Shown here one piece after another: positions 25,956 through 34,907 of a stretch of DNA of 64,000 nt. Position numbers and translations under genes: made by a program. Source of the DNA: Anaeromicropila herbilytica. Its GTDB lineage: Bacteria; Bacillota; Clostridia; Lachnospirales; Lachnospiraceae. The stretch's first letter is position 1, and the number at the start of each line of letters is the position of its first letter. The DNA lies in assembly GCF_016591975.1 (NCBI RefSeq), contig NZ_AP024169.1:2519001-2583000 (forward strand), in the 5' to 3' direction. The notes under the pieces are model-generated. The model did no database searches and had not been told where the DNA came from. It worked only from the letters and a program-made list of their open reading frames with translations.

Positions 25956-26525
25956 CTATCTATATTCTTCTATTATTTTATCAACCAATATTTCACCGTT
26001 AACTAGTGTTTCTATCACAGGATTATCATAAAGGCGCGCTATTCTCCAATAGTTTCTTGATTTTAAATCGTTTACGCTTTCCTCCGAAACACCATCAAAG
26101 CAGTTACAAGCATCTCCTGAGAATATACTTCCATTCACTTTGAGTTTAACAATAGAAAAAACATTACGCCCTATTTCCTCAAAAAATTTCGCCCACTGTT
26201 TTGCTTCGTTCAAAGTCTGTGAAGTATAAAGGCATGCCATTCTTGAGGGGTACTGTGGAAACTCTTCCTTACGAACCTTTTCAAGTGAGAGTTCTCTATA
26301 GGTAACTTTACTCCATTTGTCTAGATCAGTTCTAATAAAGTCTGCCAAATCACCAGTGACGTTCTCTCCAGCAAGGATTCTCTTACAAGTCATTACCCTA
26401 TGATAAACACTATTATGATGTTCGTCATCAAATACAATACTTTGGCCTTCATACATTGGGCGTTCTGTCACAACATGATATACTGTTGCTTCTTCTTTTA
26501 TGTAATTAAGTTGATTCATGTACAT
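25956..26525 (-). CDS. DUF2441 family protein
   Basis: 189 residues, RBS GAGAGG. ATVYHVVTERPMYEGQSIVFDDEHHN at the start, then a conserved RELSLEKVRKEEFPQYPSRMACLYTS block and YWRIARLYDNPVIETLVNGEI near the end. This matches Firmicutes DUF2441 proteins, whose fold recalls ADP-ribosyltransferase-like domains (H-V then S-R-M-x-x-L-Y). No experimental function is known to me. Confidence 0.7.
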   Translation of the reverse strand: MYMNQLNYIKEEATVYHVVTERPMYEGQSIVFDDEHHNSVYHRVMTCKRILAGENVTGDLADFIRTDLDKWSKVTYRELSLEKVRKEEFPQYPSRMACLYTSQTLNEAKQWAKFFEEIGRNVFSIVKLKVNGSIFSGDACNCFDGVSEESVNDLKSRNYWRIARLYDNPVIETLVNGEILVDKIIEEYR

Positions 26526-26568
26526 ATTAACCTCTCATCTATCACGTTTGGGGAAGTATAAATAAAAA

Positions 26569-26676
26569 TTACTGATTATACCAAGATTGATATAATTTTA
26601 TATTATAATCAGAAACTGGGCTAAATCGGTTGCCATCATATATCATTCTCATATGATCTTCTAATTTTATATCATA
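26569..26676 (-). pseudogene. C-terminal stub of an unidentified gene
   Basis: Directly after the stop of the zinc-ribbon gene, about 35 codons read YDIKLEDHMRMIYDGNRF then SPVSDYNIKLYQSWYNQ and a TAA. No start or ribosome site. Same style as other stubs trapped at junctions in this region; family not recognised. The DNA also forms a weak CTGATTATA...TATAATCAG inverted repeat. Confidence 0.3.
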
Positions 26677-27885
26677 CTATTTTTTTGATTTATCTTCTTT
26701 TTTTGGCTTATCCTCTTTATTTGACTTATTTTCTTTTTTTGGCTTTTCTTCTTTTTTAAATTTATCTTCCTTTTTTGGCTTATCCTCTTTTACGACTGTT
26801 GCATATCCATCTCCATTGTCTTTTATTTTTATACTTTCGTTCAATTTTATTGTCTTCCAATCATCAACCGAAACTTCGTATTTTATGTAGTTATCCTTTT
26901 TATCTATGGTTTTAATGAAGTAGTGTTCTTCTAACATTCCTTCTCTTTCTTTTCCTATACCAGATTTTTTAGTGGCCTTTGCTAGCGTATACTTACCTAT
27001 GTAATCTTTTTGATTTTTACCAGAGGATTCAATATTTCTTATTGGTATCCACTTATTGATAACATAATAGTATTTTTTTTTGTAAACTGGTACATCTATG
27101 TATACTGCTTCTTTATAAGATTCTGTCTTATAAACAGTTTTGTAATCAGTAACTTTTCTTCTTGTTTCTTTGAAATGACCATTCCCAAGATTAGTTGTTG
27201 ATGTTACGTAATGATAACCTGCAACTTCCTGATAAGGAACCTTCTTTTTAATAGTTTCATAATGATCAAATTTTTGATCATAAGAATATATTTCTCGTTT
27301 CGTATCGATTAACCGTGCCTTTTCTGGAAGTGACCAGTCATTATCATCTACTGTTTGATATTGTTCGATTTCAAGTGTTTTATTCCATTCGAATCCAGTT
27401 ACTTTTACTGTTTTAGGCCCCGTTGATTGATCATAGCTAAAGATTGGCCAACATATAAGCAATAATATAGCAAATACAATACAAAAACTTTTAAATTTAC
27501 CTGGTTTTGGTGGTGTAGTCTGGTTTGTCCTTGAATTACTAGTTTCAAACTGCTGATAAGATCTATTTTGATCGATATCATTTTCATCTTCTCTTGCTCT
27601 CATCTCAAAATAATTTTCTTTACTTTCTTGTTTCGGCGCACCACACGATTTACATTTGTTATCAAAGTCAGAATTTAGTTGTTCACAATAACTGCATAAC
27701 CAATCTGGATTCATTGAAACTTTCTCTGCAGCTTCATCATCAAGATAAGTTCTATCCAATAGATAGAATTCTGTATTTTCACCTCTAGCTTTTCCACATG
27801 ATGGACATTCTCTTAGATGCCCTTTGATTGCTTTTTTTTCACAATAATCACAATCCCAATATCCTTCTATTATTTTATCTTCCAC
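26677..27885 (-). CDS. Zinc-ribbon membrane protein with Lys-rich repeat tail
   Basis: 402 residues, GTG start with GAGG upstream. Two zinc-binding units at the N-terminus: CDYCEKKAIKGHLRECPSCG and LCSYCEQLNSDFDNKCKSCG, the second like a RanBP2-type ribbon. One membrane segment follows (FKSFCIVFAILLLICWPIF, about 135-153), then an extracytoplasmic region containing VTGFEWNKTLEIEQYQTV and many Tyr/Lys-rich strands. The C-terminus is a degenerate KKEDK/KKEEK repeat about 40 residues long. Such repeats vary in copy number. Function unknown; the ribbon-TM layout is seen in clostridial membrane proteins with zinc-ribbon heads. Confidence 0.75.
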   Translation of the reverse strand: MEDKIIEGYWDCDYCEKKAIKGHLRECPSCGKARGENTEFYLLDRTYLDDEAAEKVSMNPDWLCSYCEQLNSDFDNKCKSCGAPKQESKENYFEMRAREDENDIDQNRSYQQFETSNSRTNQTTPPKPGKFKSFCIVFAILLLICWPIFSYDQSTGPKTVKVTGFEWNKTLEIEQYQTVDDNDWSLPEKARLIDTKREIYSYDQKFDHYETIKKKVPYQEVAGYHYVTSTTNLGNGHFKETRRKVTDYKTVYKTESYKEAVYIDVPVYKKKYYYVINKWIPIRNIESSGKNQKDYIGKYTLAKATKKSGIGKEREGMLEEHYFIKTIDKKDNYIKYEVSVDDWKTIKLNESIKIKDNGDGYATVVKEDKPKKEDKFKKEEKPKKENKSNKEDKPKKEDKSKK

Positions 27886-27958
27886 TATTAAATTACCTCA
27901 TTTCCTTTTTATATATTGTAGTATTGAGATAAAGTGATTTCTAATAAAACAACCTTTA

Positions 27959-28771
27959 TCATTCAATCCTACCCTGTTCATAACACTTCCATATTTCAAA
28001 GAAATCAAGACTTCTTCTATTATAATTTGGGTAAAAAGCGATGGTTAACTCATCATATGTTAATGCAGCACTATATAATTTATCAGATATAATATTAAAG
28101 ATAGCATTATCTGTTTTTATAGGGCATTTATTCATATTCTTTAAATACTCCAGTTCTTCCTCATATCCATATCTATGATGATTCGTTCCATATTCTAAAT
28201 CTCTTAGGATCATCTGTTGCACTAGAGTTTCATTAAGGTTCATATTAGCAAGATGATCTCCTATTAAGAAGTCTTTTCGATATAGTTTAGCTAATGCTTG
28301 AATCTGAACAAACCAAAACCGATTCACATTATTCATTGGCCAGTTAGGATTACTATATTCCTCTTCTCTTGGTAAAATATGAATCAAATCAGCATTATCA
28401 TCATATTTAAACCCAAATCCAAAATCGTACCTCATTCCATTTTTCAGTATAATTCGATACATTTTACTTACGTCAACAAATGCTATTCCTAAACAGTTTT
28501 CTGTGTTGATACCAAATCTATCGATTCGTTCCATATATTCAGAAGGTGTAACAGCATCTTTGGGATTTATCCTAACCATAATAGACAGATCCACATCACT
28601 ATATCGATCATGATAACTTTTATCCATTATCTCTTGAAGTTTATCCGTCCTTATTTCATTTTTCTTTATTATCACATCTCTGACTTGGGCATTATCTATT
28701 TCTGGCAACAGAAATATCTTTGAAATAAACTTTTCTAATTCATTGATTATTACTTCTCTATCAATCTGCAT
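27959..28771 (-). CDS. Aminoglycoside 6-adenylyltransferase-like nucleotidyltransferase
   Basis: 270 residues, RBS AGGAGAAG. Nucleotidyltransferase core DRYSDVDLSIMVRI (DxD). C-terminal regions resemble ANT(6)/AadK-like enzymes: YDFGFGFKYDD, FWFVQIQALAKLYRKDFLIGDHLANMN and HHRYG. The GS motif that normally precedes DxD is missing (the region reads EIMDKSYHDRYSDVD), so ATP binding may differ. Family members adenylylate streptomycin. A promoter with a near-identical copy at 62.6 kb lies about 180 bases upstream. Confidence 0.7.
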   Translation of the reverse strand: MQIDREVIINELEKFISKIFLLPEIDNAQVRDVIIKKNEIRTDKLQEIMDKSYHDRYSDVDLSIMVRINPKDAVTPSEYMERIDRFGINTENCLGIAFVDVSKMYRIILKNGMRYDFGFGFKYDDNADLIHILPREEEYSNPNWPMNNVNRFWFVQIQALAKLYRKDFLIGDHLANMNLNETLVQQMILRDLEYGTNHHRYGYEEELEYLKNMNKCPIKTDNAIFNIISDKLYSAALTYDELTIAFYPNYNRRSLDFFEIWKCYEQGRIE

Positions 28772-28940
28772 GTGTTCTTCTCCTTGTTTTCACTTAACAA
28801 AATTGGTCTTCACTATAATCCTGTCGTGAAATAACTTCGCTTATTCTCATTGATGCTTGCTTCAAATATCATATTGCTGTATCTTATCTATTGTTTTTCT
28901 GATTAAAAATAGTGGAATAAAAAGCAACTTTCAATTGTTT

Positions 28941-28985
28941 CATACTCCTATATTACACCATTTTATTCCATCTAACAATTATTTT
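28941..28985 (-). promoter_or_regulatory. Promoter within a 45-bp repeat (copy 1)
   Basis: On the minus strand TTGTTA (28978-28973), 17-base spacer, TAATAT (28955-28950). The 45-base segment matches 62561-62605 at about 40 positions. It stands about 180 bases upstream of the nucleotidyltransferase. Confidence 0.5.
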
Positions 28986-29013
28986 AAATAGTAATTTGAT
29001 TACAGCTATTCAC

Positions 29014-29063
29014 AAAAAATTAGAGTGGTACTTATGTTAAATAAGTTACCACTCTAATTTTTT
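29014..29063. terminator. Bidirectional terminator hairpin
   Basis: AAAAAATTAGAGTGGTA pairs perfectly with TACCACTCTAATTTTTT across a 16-base centre. It closes the antitoxin/fic unit, whose frame ends at 29073. Confidence 0.85.
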
Positions 29064-29072
29064 AAACGAATA

Positions 29073-29379
29073 TTAAAATCTTGGTCTAATGCACCTTCTA
29101 AGCAATGCTTCCATTACCTTATAATCACACAAAAATGATTCTTGACTTGCTCTTATCATTTCTTCTGCTGAACTATTAGCGAAATTAATAATATATCCAT
29201 TATTCAAGGCGAGTGATCGTATAAATTCTCTCTGGCACCTTCCATTGCCTTCCCGAAATGGATGTAATGCATTAATTTCAGAAAAATAGTATGCTAATTT
29301 GTAGTTTATCCTGCTCCTGTATTCCAAGTTTATTGATAAGCACATCAGATTGGGGATAGCAATAAACCGTATCCGCCAT
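29073..29379 (-). pseudogene. Fic-family toxin gene with internal deletion and frameshift
   Basis: ATG at 29379, two bases after the antitoxin stop, starts MADTVYCYPQSDVLINKLGI, the N-terminus expected for a Fic protein. Roughly one hundred codons are then missing and the frame shifts. The remainder reads KLAYYFSEINALHPFREGNG followed by RCQREFIRSLALNNGYIINF, which carries the Fic AMPylation motif HPFxxGNGRxxR intact. So head and catalytic tail survive out of frame: a disarmed toxin behind an intact antitoxin. A 90-residue frame from 29345 could still make a catalytic fragment but has no ribosome site. Confidence 0.8.
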
Positions 29380-29381
29380 AT

Positions 29382-29705
29382 CTATACCTCTTTTAAAATT
29401 TGCTGTCTCAGTTCATCTCCAGATACTACACCACTTTTATAATCCTTTAATAGTTGCTTATCTTCTGCAGTCATCTGCATTCCTTCCATTTTTAATGTAG
29501 CATCAACTTCACTAATTGCTTCTTTCGTTGAATATGGGGATGGATTAAGCTTCACTGCAAAAGGAATTCCTTCCTGAATAACTAATTGGTTTAGGGACAT
29601 ATTAATATAAGTAGATAAATTTAATCCTAGTTGGTCCAAAATCTCTACTGCGCTAGATTTAAGTTTTTCTGTTGTTCGAGCTTGAACCAAAGTCATATTT
29701 TCCAT
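29382..29705 (-). CDS. RelB/DinJ-family antitoxin
   Basis: 107 residues, AAGGTGA before ATG. Ribbon-helix-helix N-terminus VQARTTEKLKSSAVEILDQLGLNLSTYINMSLNQLV (about 5-42) and GIPFAVKLN, the classic RelB/DinJ block, then a toxin-binding tail. In related clostridia this gene precedes a Fic toxin, as here. It should repress its own promoter through the palindrome at 29748-29760 and neutralise the toxin, but the downstream fic is now broken. Confidence 0.85.
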   Translation of the reverse strand: MENMTLVQARTTEKLKSSAVEILDQLGLNLSTYINMSLNQLVIQEGIPFAVKLNPSPYSTKEAISEVDATLKMEGMQMTAEDKQLLKDYKSGVVSGDELRQQILKEV

Positions 29706-29742
29706 AAAAAAATCACCTTACCTCTCTTTTATTTCTATATAT

Positions 29743-29771
29743 ATTATATGACATTGTCATTACATAGTCAA
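29743..29771 (-). promoter_or_regulatory. Antitoxin promoter with operator palindrome
   Basis: TTGACT (29771-29766), exact 17-base spacer, TATAAT (29748-29743). The spacer contains ATGACATTGTCAT (29748-29760), a 13-base palindrome placed where a ribbon-helix-helix autorepressor would bind. Confidence 0.7.
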
Positions 29772-29881
29772 TACATTGCACAATATTTCGCATTTTATCC
29801 ATGTAGCAATTACTTTTAAAAAGCTAATACGTTCTAATAAAAATAGAGTGGTTAATTATATATTTAAGATTTTTTAAAGTA

Positions 29882-29924
29882 TTGACATTGTAACATATAA
29901 TGCAGTAGTTGAAGCTAATGTCAA
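29882..29924. repeat. Inverted repeat in the gene-free stretch before the antitoxin
   Basis: TTGACATT (29882-29889) and AATGTCAA (29917-29924) are inverted around 27 bases just past the oxidoreductase stop. The rest of 29772-29956 has no gene. A TAGAGTGGT word near 29845 echoes the terminator at 29020, suggesting an older rearrangement. Confidence 0.3.
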
Positions 29925-29956
29925 CTATGATACTCTAACAAATGCAGTAAGTATTC

Positions 29957-30928
29957 TTATATCTCAATACCAACCTGTTTACGTGCTTCATCTAATATAC
30001 GTACTACCTCCAAAGAAAGTTCATTTAATATTGAAGCCTCCTTGGTATTATGATGATGCACCAAATCACGAAATCTTACTATTTCATAACACAAATGATT
30101 ACTTTTCTCGTTTAACTCAAAACTAGTCTTTTCACCAAGATTTGTTCCCAATGTAAATTTATCATATCCATTTGCCGGAGAATCACTATGAATATATCCT
30201 TTATCCCCCTGTATATTAACCGATACTGGGGACTGGCAATCTTTTGCACCAATTGCAACACATTGAAAGGATGAGTATTCCAATGTAAGAATACCAGAAG
30301 TATCAATACCTCTCTCTATATTTGCAATATAAGAAATTTTATTAGGTCTTCCAAACAATCCAACAACAAAGTGTATATTATATACATTAATATCCATCAA
30401 TGCTCCACCTGACTTTTTAGGGTCAAATACAGGGAGAATCTGACCTTCTTTGAATAAATCATATCGTCTTGAATATTGAGAATAGTTTAACTGCACTATC
30501 TTAATATCTCCCAATTGACTTAGCAGTTCCTTGGTTTTAATATAGTTTGGTAAATACTGATTGGAAATTGCCTCAAATAGAATCACCTCTTGTTCTTTGG
30601 CCAGATCTACTAACTCCTTCGCTTGCTCATAAGTTGAAGCAAAAGGCTTTTCTAGAAGTACATTCTTATGCATTTTAAGAGCTACTTTTGCAAACTGATA
30701 GTGTAAATGATTAGGAACTGCAACATATACCGTATCAATATCAGACTCTAACATGTGATGATAGTCTGTAAAAACATGTGTGATACCATGCTCCTTCTTA
30801 AGATTATTCATTACTTCCAGATCACTTTCCTGCCCAGCAATAGCCATAACTGTAATGCCATCAACAGAAGATACTCCTTGCAAGAAATACGGTACAATTG
30901 TTCCCGCACCAATAATACCTATGTTCAT
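29957..30928 (-). CDS. Gfo/Idh/MocA family oxidoreductase
   Basis: 323 residues. N-terminal Rossmann fold NIGIIGAGTIVPYFLQG (GxGxx) and VLLEKPFASTYEQAKEL, the conserved EKP motif, then the sugar-binding C-terminal domain with GGALMDINVYNIHF carrying the D-xxx-H pair. It oxidises or reduces a sugar or cyclitol with NAD(P). Its ATG overlaps the upstream UPF0303 stop (ATGA), so both are translated together. An RpiR-type sugar-phosphate regulator lies just upstream, pointing to a sugar-derivative pathway. Confidence 0.88.
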   Translation of the reverse strand: MNIGIIGAGTIVPYFLQGVSSVDGITVMAIAGQESDLEVMNNLKKEHGITHVFTDYHHMLESDIDTVYVAVPNHLHYQFAKVALKMHKNVLLEKPFASTYEQAKELVDLAKEQEVILFEAISNQYLPNYIKTKELLSQLGDIKIVQLNYSQYSRRYDLFKEGQILPVFDPKKSGGALMDINVYNIHFVVGLFGRPNKISYIANIERGIDTSGILTLEYSSFQCVAIGAKDCQSPVSVNIQGDKGYIHSDSPANGYDKFTLGTNLGEKTSFELNEKSNHLCYEIVRFRDLVHHHNTKEASILNELSLEVVRILDEARKQVGIEI

Positions 30929-31401
30929 ACCTTTTCTCCCTCCTGTACTGATAATAAATAATTTAGTCCCGACATGATAAGTTGGTGATCACTCTCTGAA
31001 ACCAGTCCAGAAACCGCGATTACTCCCACAACACCCACATTTTTAACTTTGATAGGTACTGCTCCTGGAACTGCTATATATCTGTCATCCTTCCCATACT
31101 TATCTTCAAATGTTATATTTTGTTTCTTCAATTTTGCTTCAACAAAAGCAGAACTTTTAGAGAATCTTTTTACAACATTCATTTTTTTCTCAATCCAAAA
31201 CAAATTATCCATAGAAGACCTGTCATGTGCATATTGATATACAACTAGCCCATTTTTTTCAATACAAACTATGATAGGATGGTCCTTTTCTATTGCAACT
31301 TCCGCAATATAATTGCCTAGTATATATGCATCTTTATTTAGAAAATGGGGTAAAACAAATGCTTCTTCTTTTTCAAGTTTATTATAATCTAATGCCTCCA
31401 A
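30925..31401 (-). CDS. UPF0303 / heme-degrading-domain-like protein (HbpS/GlcG fold)
   Basis: 158 residues, TTG start with AGGAGG 7 bases upstream. DNLFWIEKKMNVVKRFSKSS, then YIAVPGAVPIKVKNVGVVGVIAVSGL and DHQLIMSGLNYLL match UPF0303 (GlcG/HbpS-like profilin fold). The classical GG in front of PI is GA here. Often paired with oxidoreductases; the biochemical role is uncertain. Coupled to the downstream Gfo/Idh gene by a 4-base overlap. Confidence 0.75.
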   Translation of the reverse strand: MEALDYNKLEKEEAFVLPHFLNKDAYILGNYIAEVAIEKDHPIIVCIEKNGLVVYQYAHDRSSMDNLFWIEKKMNVVKRFSKSSAFVEAKLKKQNITFEDKYGKDDRYIAVPGAVPIKVKNVGVVGVIAVSGLVSESDHQLIMSGLNYLLSVQEGEKV

Positions 31402-31469
31402 AGTAACGCCTCCTTTCCTCTATGCCAAGATACTAACACAAGATTATGCGCAAATCCATAATATAAAAA

Positions 31470-31535
31470 ATACAGGCAAAAAAGTTCCATTACCTTTAAA
31501 ATACATAGCGTATTTTTGAACTTTTTTACCTGTAT
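31470..31535 (-). terminator. Terminator of the RpiR-type regulator gene
   Basis: On the minus strand ATACAGGTAAAAAAGTTC and GAACTTTTTTGCCTGTAT form an 18-base stem (one mismatch) followed by TTTTTTAT. An inner AAATAC/GTATTT hairpin sits in the loop. Confidence 0.75.
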
Positions 31536-31553
31536 CACTTAAAATTATATAAT

Positions 31554-32342
31554 TTATTCCTTATTTGAGAAGATAATTGCATATATACAGTTAAGGATAT
31601 ATTGGATTGCAATCTGTGAGTAATAAGTTGATATTTTACCTTGATCGTCTTCCTTATCTGGAAAATCAATTCTAATATCAAATCCTGCTACATTGGATTT
31701 AGATGTAATCAATATCTTTTTGCATCCACTTTTGTTTAAAATATTTAAATAACGCTCATCCACTAATATAGAACCAGTATATGATACAAAAAGAGCAACA
31801 TCATTCTTTTTAACATTCATGGTATGTGCCAATACTTCTCCATACTCATTGGGAAATATCGTTACCTTATCAAGCTTAATCAATTTGTTGGCAAAACCGA
31901 TGGCGCTTACCATGGAATCACCATACGCATAGATATATATCTTATTTGCCTGTTGGATATATCTTGCTGCTCGTTCCATGTCTTTTTCAGAAATACTTTC
32001 ATAACAGGTATCGATTGATTCTTTCGACAATTCTGCTATATTTTTCAAAATATTTCGGCTACTTTCTTTTTTATGAATCGGATAATTTATATTAATATTA
32101 CTTTTTTGTTTTCGGATTCGTTCCAACTCTTTTACAAATTCTATCTTAAATTCCTTGTATCCTGTCAAACCAAGTTTACGACATAAACGAATAATCGATG
32201 AATTTGAGGTATATGTCATCATTGCCAAATCAGAAATAGTAAAATTAACCATAAGTTCTTTATTCTCTATAATATAAGCAACAATTGTTTTTTCAACTGA
32301 TGTTAAGTTATTCATTGATTCTAATTTATCTAATAAAGCCAT
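31554..32342 (-). CDS. MurR/RpiR family transcriptional regulator (HTH_6 + SIS)
   Basis: 262 residues from ATG 32342, 8 bases after AGGAGG; the frame to 32381 is unsupported. An N-terminal helix-turn-helix (VNFTISDLAMMTYTSNSSIIRLCRKLG) and a C-terminal SIS sugar-phosphate domain (KIYIYAYGDSMVSAIGFANKL, DVALFVSYTGSILVDERYLN). It probably senses a phosphorylated sugar and controls the downstream oxidoreductase pair, separated from it by a terminator. Confidence 0.88.
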   Translation of the reverse strand: MALLDKLESMNNLTSVEKTIVAYIIENKELMVNFTISDLAMMTYTSNSSIIRLCRKLGLTGYKEFKIEFVKELERIRKQKSNININYPIHKKESSRNILKNIAELSKESIDTCYESISEKDMERAARYIQQANKIYIYAYGDSMVSAIGFANKLIKLDKVTIFPNEYGEVLAHTMNVKKNDVALFVSYTGSILVDERYLNILNKSGCKKILITSKSNVAGFDIRIDFPDKEDDQGKISTYYSQIAIQYILNCIYAIIFSNKE

Positions 32343-32450
32343 TGTCATAACCTCCTTCATCTGTTTCAAGATATGATTCATACTAAAGATGTTCTACATT
32401 ACTCTGATTCTTCAATAGTTCCTTTACTTTCCGCTACTTTATCTCCTATA

Positions 32451-33065
32451 CTAATCTACCAGATCAAAATGCATACAGATACTTTTAAACATTTCTTCAA
32501 TAGAAGTAGTTCCATCATTCAGAATTGTTATATATCCCATTTCCATTGCTTGTTCTCTTACAGCTTTTGCAAAAAGAATATCTCTATCCATCCACTTCAT
32601 AAATGCTTTTTCTTTATCACTACAACCTTCAAGTACATATGGAACGAAAGGTCTTTCCCTAAAATGGGAGATTTGAAATTCTGGTGAAGGAGTTATGTTA
32701 ATATAATGCTTTTGATCAATGTCACGATTCTTCATTATGCACGGAAGAAACGCTGCCCCTTCTGTAATAATTCCATTTTGATATGTAATATTGTTAATAT
32801 CCTCTATTATAAATTCAAATATTTCTTGATAGAACTGTATTTCTTCCATACTTTGATTCTTTGGATCTCTCATCCATATCTGTTCTGGTGTCATATTTTT
32901 AAGTTTCATACAAATTGACTTACCACTAGCTGCTCCCTTTACAGTATATTCATCGATATAATCATCTACCTTGAAATAATGTAAATTAAATTTTTGAGCA
33001 ATTATTTCTGCCATTGTACTTTTACCGCTGCATGGTGAACCACCAATAAAATATATATTTCTCAA
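32451..33065 (-). CDS. P-loop kinase, 204 aa (nucleoside/shikimate-kinase-like)
   Basis: TTG start, AGGAGG 8 bases upstream. Walker A FIGGSPCSGKSTMAEIIAQ, a DDYIDEY acidic motif after strand 2 (substrate or metal site as in nucleoside kinases) and IITEGAAFLP as Walker B. The region around SHFRERPFVPYV supplies lid arginines. It is a paralogue of the kinase at 40123-40746 with the same order of motifs and similar length. Substrate unknown; phosphorylation of small molecules or antibiotics is possible. Confidence 0.75.
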   Translation of the reverse strand: MRNIYFIGGSPCSGKSTMAEIIAQKFNLHYFKVDDYIDEYTVKGAASGKSICMKLKNMTPEQIWMRDPKNQSMEEIQFYQEIFEFIIEDINNITYQNGIITEGAAFLPCIMKNRDIDQKHYINITPSPEFQISHFRERPFVPYVLEGCSDKEKAFMKWMDRDILFAKAVREQAMEMGYITILNDGTTSIEEMFKSICMHFDLVD

Positions 33066-33140
33066 CTAATAATCCTCCTAATTTTATTATCTATTAGTTG
33101 ATAACATCCAAATATCCATAATCACTTTTCCCTTCATCTA

Positions 33141-33986
33141 CTATTTTTTATAAATTATATTACCAACGATCCCATCTGCTTGAATATTATAATCCTCTCC
33201 ACTTTGTTTTTTTGCAATATAGGCATTATAACATTCATCACACTCATATGGAATCTCATCACACTTTCCATCCATAACTTCCTCACACACGTCAATGATC
33301 TCATCTAGTATCACCTTATTAATATCTCTGGGGAAATGAGATAATAAAACACGGTCGTATTCTACTTCTCTTGATTTTATCCTTAATAAGGAATGTCTGT
33401 ATTCTAATACGCTGGTTGACTCGGGAAGATGTAACCATACATTAGGATTACAGGAATCACCAAATATCATGATACGTAGTTCTTTGATTAAAATCATCAC
33501 ACTTCCTTTGGTATGTCCAGGACAAGCAATAATTTCTAATGATATATCACCAATGTCAAATACATCTCCATCAGATAGTAACTCAAACTTTCTTTTGTAT
33601 GGGGTTACTATCTCCTCCATAGTTAACTCTTCTATCTGAGGATTTGTTGCATTAACAAACTGTATAATTATATTCTTCATCTCGTTGCATTGACTATTGT
33701 TAAACTCCATATCCAAAAGCTTAGCGTCTTCTGCAGTCATGTAAACCTGATTGAAATAAAAACTTCCTGCAGAATGGTCTATGTGAGCGTGAGTTAAAAT
33801 TACGATGATAGGAAGATCTGTTAAGCTTTCCACATATTCTCGTATGTTCCCAACACCAGCTCCCGTATCAACTAGTGCAGCTTTCTTACTGCCAATAATC
33901 AAATAACTTAGCTCATTACCCATACCAATAATTCTGATTAACCCTTTTTCAATTTGCTCATGTTGAAAATATTCCCGACTATTCAT
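33141..33986 (-). CDS. MBL-fold metallo-hydrolase, 281 aa
   Basis: Zinc-binding signature LTHAHIDHSAGSFYF (HxHxDH), then IACPGHTKGSVMIL and IFGDSCNP, with a final LLSHFPRD His: the complete MBL set. RBS GGGAGG. The C-terminal IPYECDECYNAYIAKKQ has CDEC, perhaps an extra metal site. MBL members act on lactones, thioesters or beta-lactams; no class-defining loops point to beta-lactamase. Adjacent to a second, distinct MBL gene. Confidence 0.85.
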   Translation of the reverse strand: MNSREYFQHEQIEKGLIRIIGMGNELSYLIIGSKKAALVDTGAGVGNIREYVESLTDLPIIVILTHAHIDHSAGSFYFNQVYMTAEDAKLLDMEFNNSQCNEMKNIIIQFVNATNPQIEELTMEEIVTPYKRKFELLSDGDVFDIGDISLEIIACPGHTKGSVMILIKELRIMIFGDSCNPNVWLHLPESTSVLEYRHSLLRIKSREVEYDRVLLSHFPRDINKVILDEIIDVCEEVMDGKCDEIPYECDECYNAYIAKKQSGEDYNIQADGIVGNIIYKK

Positions 33987-34033
33987 AGGTTCCTCCCGAT
34001 TGCAAACTTTATTTTTTTATTTATGCAAAATAT

Positions 34034-34855
34034 CTATTTCGATACTCTCTCTAACACAACATAACTCATAGTTCGAAATACCTCACAAAATCTTTGAAAC
34101 CCTTCCCATCCAAGGATATATATATTTGGCATATATGACATTCTCATTTTAGAGTATGCGATACGTTCTAGTCCATTATCAATAGCTGTATGGTTCGTTA
34201 AAGCTACATCTACCCTTTTACTCTTTGCTTCCTTCATGAAGTAATCTAATGACTCTAGGTATTGCTTCACTCCATCTTCTGTCCACGGTGGTGTCGAACC
34301 ACCCCATAAAGCTGCCATATGAATCTCTTCACTCTCTGTTACTGGAAATATATAACTTAAACCTCCTTGTGTATGCCCCGGTGTACTATAAACATATATG
34401 ACTTTATCACCCAATGTGATGGTATCTCCATCCTGTATATAGTGATCAATATTATAATCCTTCCATGTTTCCGGTCTATCGGGTTTTACTGGGTGTTCAC
34501 GCCAAACTATATCATCAATCCTAGATAGATAGGTATCTACATGGTATTTCTCTACAAACCACTTTCCGCATCCTGTATGATCCACATGTCCATGCGTTAT
34601 AATTAGTTTTCTAATGGTATCAGGATTCCATCCTACATCTATAATCGCATTTTCTATTGCTTCAAAAGCCTCTTTGGCAGGCCATATAGCATCTATAACG
34701 ATTAATCCATCCTTCGTCTTCAGTACAAAACAATTTGTTTCCTTTTGCGCAATTATTAGTAAATCATCAAAAATCATGGCATGGATAAAATATGACATAT
34801 CCTCCATTCCCATGATAGTTTCCTTTGTAACCACTGGTTTATTTCGTCTATTCAT
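34034..34855 (-). CDS. MBL-fold metallo-hydrolase, 273 aa
   Basis: ITHGHVDHTGCGKWFVEKY (HxHxDH), VYSTPGHTQGGLSYIF and LTNHTAIDNG provide the zinc ligands. The MAALWGGSTPPWTEDG region resembles the generic MBL group related to lactonases. Its ribosome site (GAGGAG, about 34871-34866) is contained in an 11-base inverted repeat (34867-34907), suggesting control at the level of translation or transcription. The two tandem MBL genes share little sequence. Confidence 0.85.
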   Translation of the reverse strand: MNRRNKPVVTKETIMGMEDMSYFIHAMIFDDLLIIAQKETNCFVLKTKDGLIVIDAIWPAKEAFEAIENAIIDVGWNPDTIRKLIITHGHVDHTGCGKWFVEKYHVDTYLSRIDDIVWREHPVKPDRPETWKDYNIDHYIQDGDTITLGDKVIYVYSTPGHTQGGLSYIFPVTESEEIHMAALWGGSTPPWTEDGVKQYLESLDYFMKEAKSKRVDVALTNHTAIDNGLERIAYSKMRMSYMPNIYILGWEGFQRFCEVFRTMSYVVLERVSK

Positions 34856-34866
34856 TTCTATGCACT

Positions 34867-34907
34867 CCTCTGTACAATTTATATTTTATTTTATTGTTGT
34901 ACAGAGG
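34867..34907 (-). promoter_or_regulatory. Inverted repeat overlapping the ribosome binding site
   Basis: On the minus strand CCTCTGTACAA (34907-34897), 19-base spacer, TTGTACAGAGG (34877-34867); the symmetry extends outward to ATGCA/TGCAT. The second arm contains the Shine-Dalgarno GAGG of the MBL gene, so the RNA hairpin would hide it, or the DNA site would bind a dimeric repressor. Confidence 0.6.
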
